A stretch of DNA of 64,000 nucleotides from Lachnospira multipara ATCC 19207 (lineage in GTDB: Bacteria > Bacillota > Clostridia > Lachnospirales > Lachnospiraceae). The stretch covers positions 1-64,000 of the forward strand of contig NZ_AUJG01000015.1 of NCBI RefSeq assembly GCF_000424105.1, in the 5' to 3' direction. Shown here one piece after another: positions 61,313-64,000 of this stretch. A program made the translations under genes and the position numbers. Under the pieces are notes generated by a model, which worked only from the letters and a program-made list of their open reading frames with translations, was not told the DNA's origin and did no database searches. Numbering within the stretch: position 1 is the stretch's first letter; every line of letters begins with the position of its first letter.

Positions 61313-62520
61313 ATAGAATTGATTTCGTAGCTTTCTAGATAATCTCTTACTAACTTAGCGTTTCCATCCCACAATACTACTCGAGGAAGGGTTCTACTAA
61401 GGAATAGATAAATACCTTCTGTAATAGAGTACGCTCCCATGTTAGAGAATGCAAGTACATCTCCCATATTTAATTCAAGGGGAAGCTGACTTACAATAAT
61501 ATCGTTTGTGGTACATAAGCTACCATATAAACAATAAGCCTTTTTTGTGGCATTTTCTTGAACATCCTCTAAAGAGCTTATAAATTCCTTAGTGTTTAGA
61601 TTAGCCACCACAGGAACTTTCATACCCATCATCTGGCCGTAGTAATTTACGTGATTAAGGCCGCCGTCAATAAAGGCATAGTTAATGTCCTTGTTAGTCT
61701 TCATATCCACGATAGAAGTTAGATAATAACCGCATTCAGTGGCAATAAAACGTCCCATCTCAATAGTTAGTTCATAACCCTTAGCTGCCAAAGCCTTTAG
61801 GCCTTCGCTAATCTCCTCAAGGGATTCGTAGCTGTTAGTGCTGTCATCTTCTGCAAAAATTGGCACTCTAGCCCCTGGGCCATACTCAACCCTTTCCATC
61901 TTAAAGCCATGGTCTTTTTCTATAATTTCAAGGATTTCTGCTAATTTATCAAGCTCCTTTAACTGCTTTCTAGCATGCTTTTTCTGGGTACCTGTAAAGA
62001 AATGAAGTCCTTTTATTTCAATTTTGTCAAACTTGTCACGGTTATCAATTAGATAGAAAAGGTCTTCCTTGCTCATACCAAACTGGTTGCCGCCGTTAAG
62101 TCTAGGAATTAAATTTACCTTGTGGTCTGCGTGTTTCTGGATATATTCCACCTGACGAAGGGATTCCGCTGTGAAAGTGGCAATGCTTCTTTGCTCTTTA
62201 TCTACTCCTACCCCGTATTCAAGGGCGCGGATTACATCCTTTTCTGTCTTACAGACACCTGAGTAAATGATCTTACTTGGATCAACCTTATACTTTGCGC
62301 AAAGTTCTAACTCTCCCGGAGAGCAGACCTCAAGACCATCCACAAGGTCCACAAGCTCTGTTGTAAGGAAGGGATTTGCCTTGATTGAATAAACAAGACC
62401 TACTTGTTCTCCAATAATATGTCTGATTTTTTCAATTCTTTCCTTTAATGCTTTTATGTCAAAAACGTATGTTGGGCTGCCATATTCATCGGCAACTGCT
62501 TTTAGTTCTTCTAAGTTCAT
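61300..62520 (-). CDS. Fold-III PLP-dependent decarboxylase (BtrK-like candidate)
   Basis: A 406-residue protein of the diaminopimelate/ornithine decarboxylase group. The PLP lysine is K47 in VYSIKANP. GLHFFTGTQ replaces the usual GLHxHxGSQ. EMGRFIATECGYYL is present, and GSLCTTNDII gives the active-site Cys. The LCTxxD form is typical of carrier-protein-dependent members such as BtrK rather than CESGD of free-substrate LysA. With an adenylating ligase upstream and a carrier downstream, it probably decarboxylates an aminoacyl thioester. The last residues NAV and the TAA come from repeat B. Confidence 0.85.
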   Translation of the reverse strand: MNLEELKAVADEYGSPTYVFDIKALKERIEKIRHIIGEQVGLVYSIKANPFLTTELVDLVDGLEVCSPGELELCAKYKVDPSKIIYSGVCKTEKDVIRALEYGVGVDKEQRSIATFTAESLRQVEYIQKHADHKVNLIPRLNGGNQFGMSKEDLFYLIDNRDKFDKIEIKGLHFFTGTQKKHARKQLKELDKLAEILEIIEKDHGFKMERVEYGPGARVPIFAEDDSTNSYESLEEISEGLKALAAKGYELTIEMGRFIATECGYYLTSIVDMKTNKDINYAFIDGGLNHVNYYGQMMGMKVPVVANLNTKEFISSLEDVQENATKKAYCLYGSLCTTNDIIVSQLPLELNMGDVLAFSNMGAYSITEGIYLFLSRTLPRVVLWDGNAKLVRDYLESYEINSMNAV

Positions 62521-62547
62521 GATGTCCCTCTTTCTTTTGATTTAGCT

Positions 62548-62625
62548 GGCGCAGACGCTGGCCGCGATAAGCTGCTGGCGCGCAGGTGTTGCCTCAAGGC
62601 ACTATTGGCGCGCCGACGCCGGGTG
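62548..62625. repeat. GC-rich hairpin segment
   Basis: Between two genes of a low-GC operon lies a GC-rich stretch with two TGGCGCGC blocks (62576-62583 and 62606-62613), enclosing TGCCT-ca-AGGCA. It can fold into a nested stem. No T-run follows. Confidence 0.55.
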
Positions 62626-62629
62626 GCAA

Positions 62630-64000
62630 TTACAAGCCTGCCACCTGCTTTAATGCATTTCTATCTATCTTGCCATTCTTTGTCATTGGCATTTCATCAA
62701 TCATAATTACCTTATTAGGTATCATATAAGATGGTAAATCTTCTCTAAGCTCTTCAAGGAGCTCCTTCTTGTCAGCATCACCCATGACAAAGAGAAGGAT
62801 TTTCTTCTTATTATTATCGTAAAGGCAGCATGTTCTTTCTACCTTATCCTTTGAGCTAGCAGCTACCTCGATTTCTCCAAGCTCAATTCTTTGACCCATG
62901 TGCTTAACCTGGAAATCTTTACGAGATACGTAGTATAGAAGACCCTCTTCATCGTAACGACCTAGGTCTCCGGTTCTATACATCATCTCAAGGAATTCGT
63001 GGTTAGCTGGGTTAGGCATGAAGGCCTTAGATGTCTTATCCTTATCCTTATAGTAACCAAGAGCTAAGCAAGCACCTGCAACGCAGATTTCTCCCACTTC
63101 TCCGGCAGTTGTAATTTCCTCGTCGTTATCATTAAGCAAGAATACATGCTCATTCTCAAAGGCTCTACCTGCAGGAATAACCTCCTTTAGGTCATAGTCT
63201 CTATCTACCACATGATATGTGCAGTTACATGTAATCTCTGTTGGGCCATAGACGTTGACATAAGTAGCCTCTGGAAGATACTTCTTCCACACATTTAGCT
63301 GCTTAATTGGCATAACCTCGCCTGAGAAGATAACCTTCTTAACGCTAGTTGGCACCTTATAGCCAAAACCATTCATAATAGATACAAAGCACATGGCACT
63401 AACTGCCCATACTAAAACTGTTGGCTTTCTCTCAACTAGGTAATCCATAAGTGCTGTTGGATTTGAAAAATAACTTCTAGGGATGATGTTAACCGTTCCA
63501 CCTACAGATATTGATGCAAATATATCTTTAACGGATACGTCAAAATCAAAAGGAGCCTGGTTTGCCCAAATGTCGTTTTTATTCAAATCAAAAGTCTTAG
63601 TAAAGACTTCAATAAAGTCAATAATAGAAGCGTGTCCTACTACCACACCCTTTGGTGTGCCTGTACTTCCGCTAGTAAAGTTTACATAAACTGGATCATT
63701 TGAAAGAGCTGTATGTCTTATTTTTACAAGTTTTTCTCTATCAATTAAATCCTCATAACTCTTAGTTTCTAATTCCTTACGTACATCAGAAAGGAGAGTT
63801 TCAAGGCTAATGATCTTAGTATTAGGATAGCTTGAAAACATGCTAATAGCCTCGGCATAGTTCTCATCATCAGTAAAGATAATCTTAGGCATTAAGGTTT
63901 CAATTACCTTAGTCTGTCTAGTCTTAGGGCTTCTTAAATCAATAAAAGAATAAAAGGCACGAGACTTTAAAGTAGCAAACATACCTACCGTTGCATCTAC
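62630..64000 (-). CDS. Amino-acid-adenylating ligase (DltA/NRPS A-domain type), 5' end cut
   Basis: The last 457 residues of an adenylation enzyme; the frame is open through the right edge, so the ATG at 63982 is internal. Core motifs in order are A3 VNFTSGSTGTPKGVVVGH, A5 YVNVYGPTEITCNCTYH, A7 YRTGDLGRYDEEG, A8 VKHMGQRIELGEIE and A10 MTKNGKIDRNAL with the catalytic Lys. It should activate an amino acid as AMP ester and load it on the carrier encoded two genes downstream. DltA (D-alanine) and BtrJ-like ligases share this fold. The substrate code was not decoded. Confidence 0.9.
   Translation of the reverse strand, partial: VDATVGMFATLKSRAFYSFIDLRSPKTRQTKVIETLMPKIIFTDDENYAEAISMFSSYPNTKIISLETLLSDVRKELETKSYEDLIDREKLVKIRHTALSNDPVYVNFTSGSTGTPKGVVVGHASIIDFIEVFTKTFDLNKNDIWANQAPFDFDVSVKDIFASISVGGTVNIIPRSYFSNPTALMDYLVERKPTVLVWAVSAMCFVSIMNGFGYKVPTSVKKVIFSGEVMPIKQLNVWKKYLPEATYVNVYGPTEITCNCTYHVVDRDYDLKEVIPAGRAFENEHVFLLNDNDEEITTAGEVGEICVAGACLALGYYKDKDKTSKAFMPNPANHEFLEMMYRTGDLGRYDEEGLLYYVSRKDFQVKHMGQRIELGEIEVAASSKDKVERTCCLYDNNKKKILLFVMGDADKKELLEELREDLPSYMIPNKVIMIDEMPMTKNGKIDRNALKQVAGL

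Overview
The window looks like chromosome of a low-GC Gram-positive Clostridia, most likely a Lachnospiraceae (Butyrivibrio/Lachnospira/Roseburia-like). I infer this from a type III glutamine synthetase, a fused CydD-CydC-like exporter, a YjfB motility protein, FtsEX with an M23 hydrolase, a class B sortase, a DUF3048 lipoprotein and strong AGGAGG ribosome binding sites. The genus is not certain. Nearly all genes are on the minus strand.

Positions 1-11,100 are accessory DNA that reads by eye as richer in G and C than the rest. From right to left it holds an excisionase-like gene, a tyrosine integrase, a ribbon-helix-helix (MobC-like) gene, parA, parB and a RepA_N-type initiator. These are followed by a membrane protein, an HTH protein, a GIY-YIG/DUF4357 nuclease, a 50-residue ORF, an EAL phosphodiesterase, an XRE regulator with a membrane partner, and decayed gene fragments. 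It is a plasmid-like integrative element whose integrase end lies next to the 3' end of guaA; the other end is outside the window. An IS1634-family insertion sequence (2853-4811) sits inside it, flanked by a 221-bp perfect direct repeat. The repeat is so long that both neighbouring genes remained intact.

Positions 11,300-31,000 are core genome: guaA, a small alarmone synthetase (relQ type), a HAD phosphatase, uvrA-uvrB, a cell-wall cluster (ftsE, ftsX, M23 hydrolase, S41 protease), a PucR-type regulator, a sugar ABC ATPase, yjfB, a CPBP protease, ridA, cvfB and tRNA-Gln.

Positions 31,000-48,000 hold an O-acyltransferase pair (DHHW protein plus MBOAT), a YesL-like protein, a GNAT enzyme, a cyclophilin, a TPM/zinc-ribbon pair, a candidate small RNA, fba, sortase B, type III glutamine synthetase, luxS and a NYN-LOTUS RNA-binding protein. 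The leader of the NYN-LOTUS gene carries tandem structured repeats.

Positions 47,800-64,000 hold the CydDC-like fusion, a large EAL membrane protein, a cytidylate-kinase-like/NhaD pair, a membrane glycosylation pair, a DUF3048 lipoprotein, tRNA-Leu and tRNA-Tyr. At the right edge is an operon of an amino-acid-adenylating ligase, a fold-III PLP decarboxylase and a carrier protein. Its logic resembles butirosin BtrJ/BtrK/BtrI and is the best candidate for an undescribed pathway.

Three families of structured intergenic repeats (A, B and the NYN-leader array) are scattered through the core region. Several show paired changes in their stems that keep the fold.
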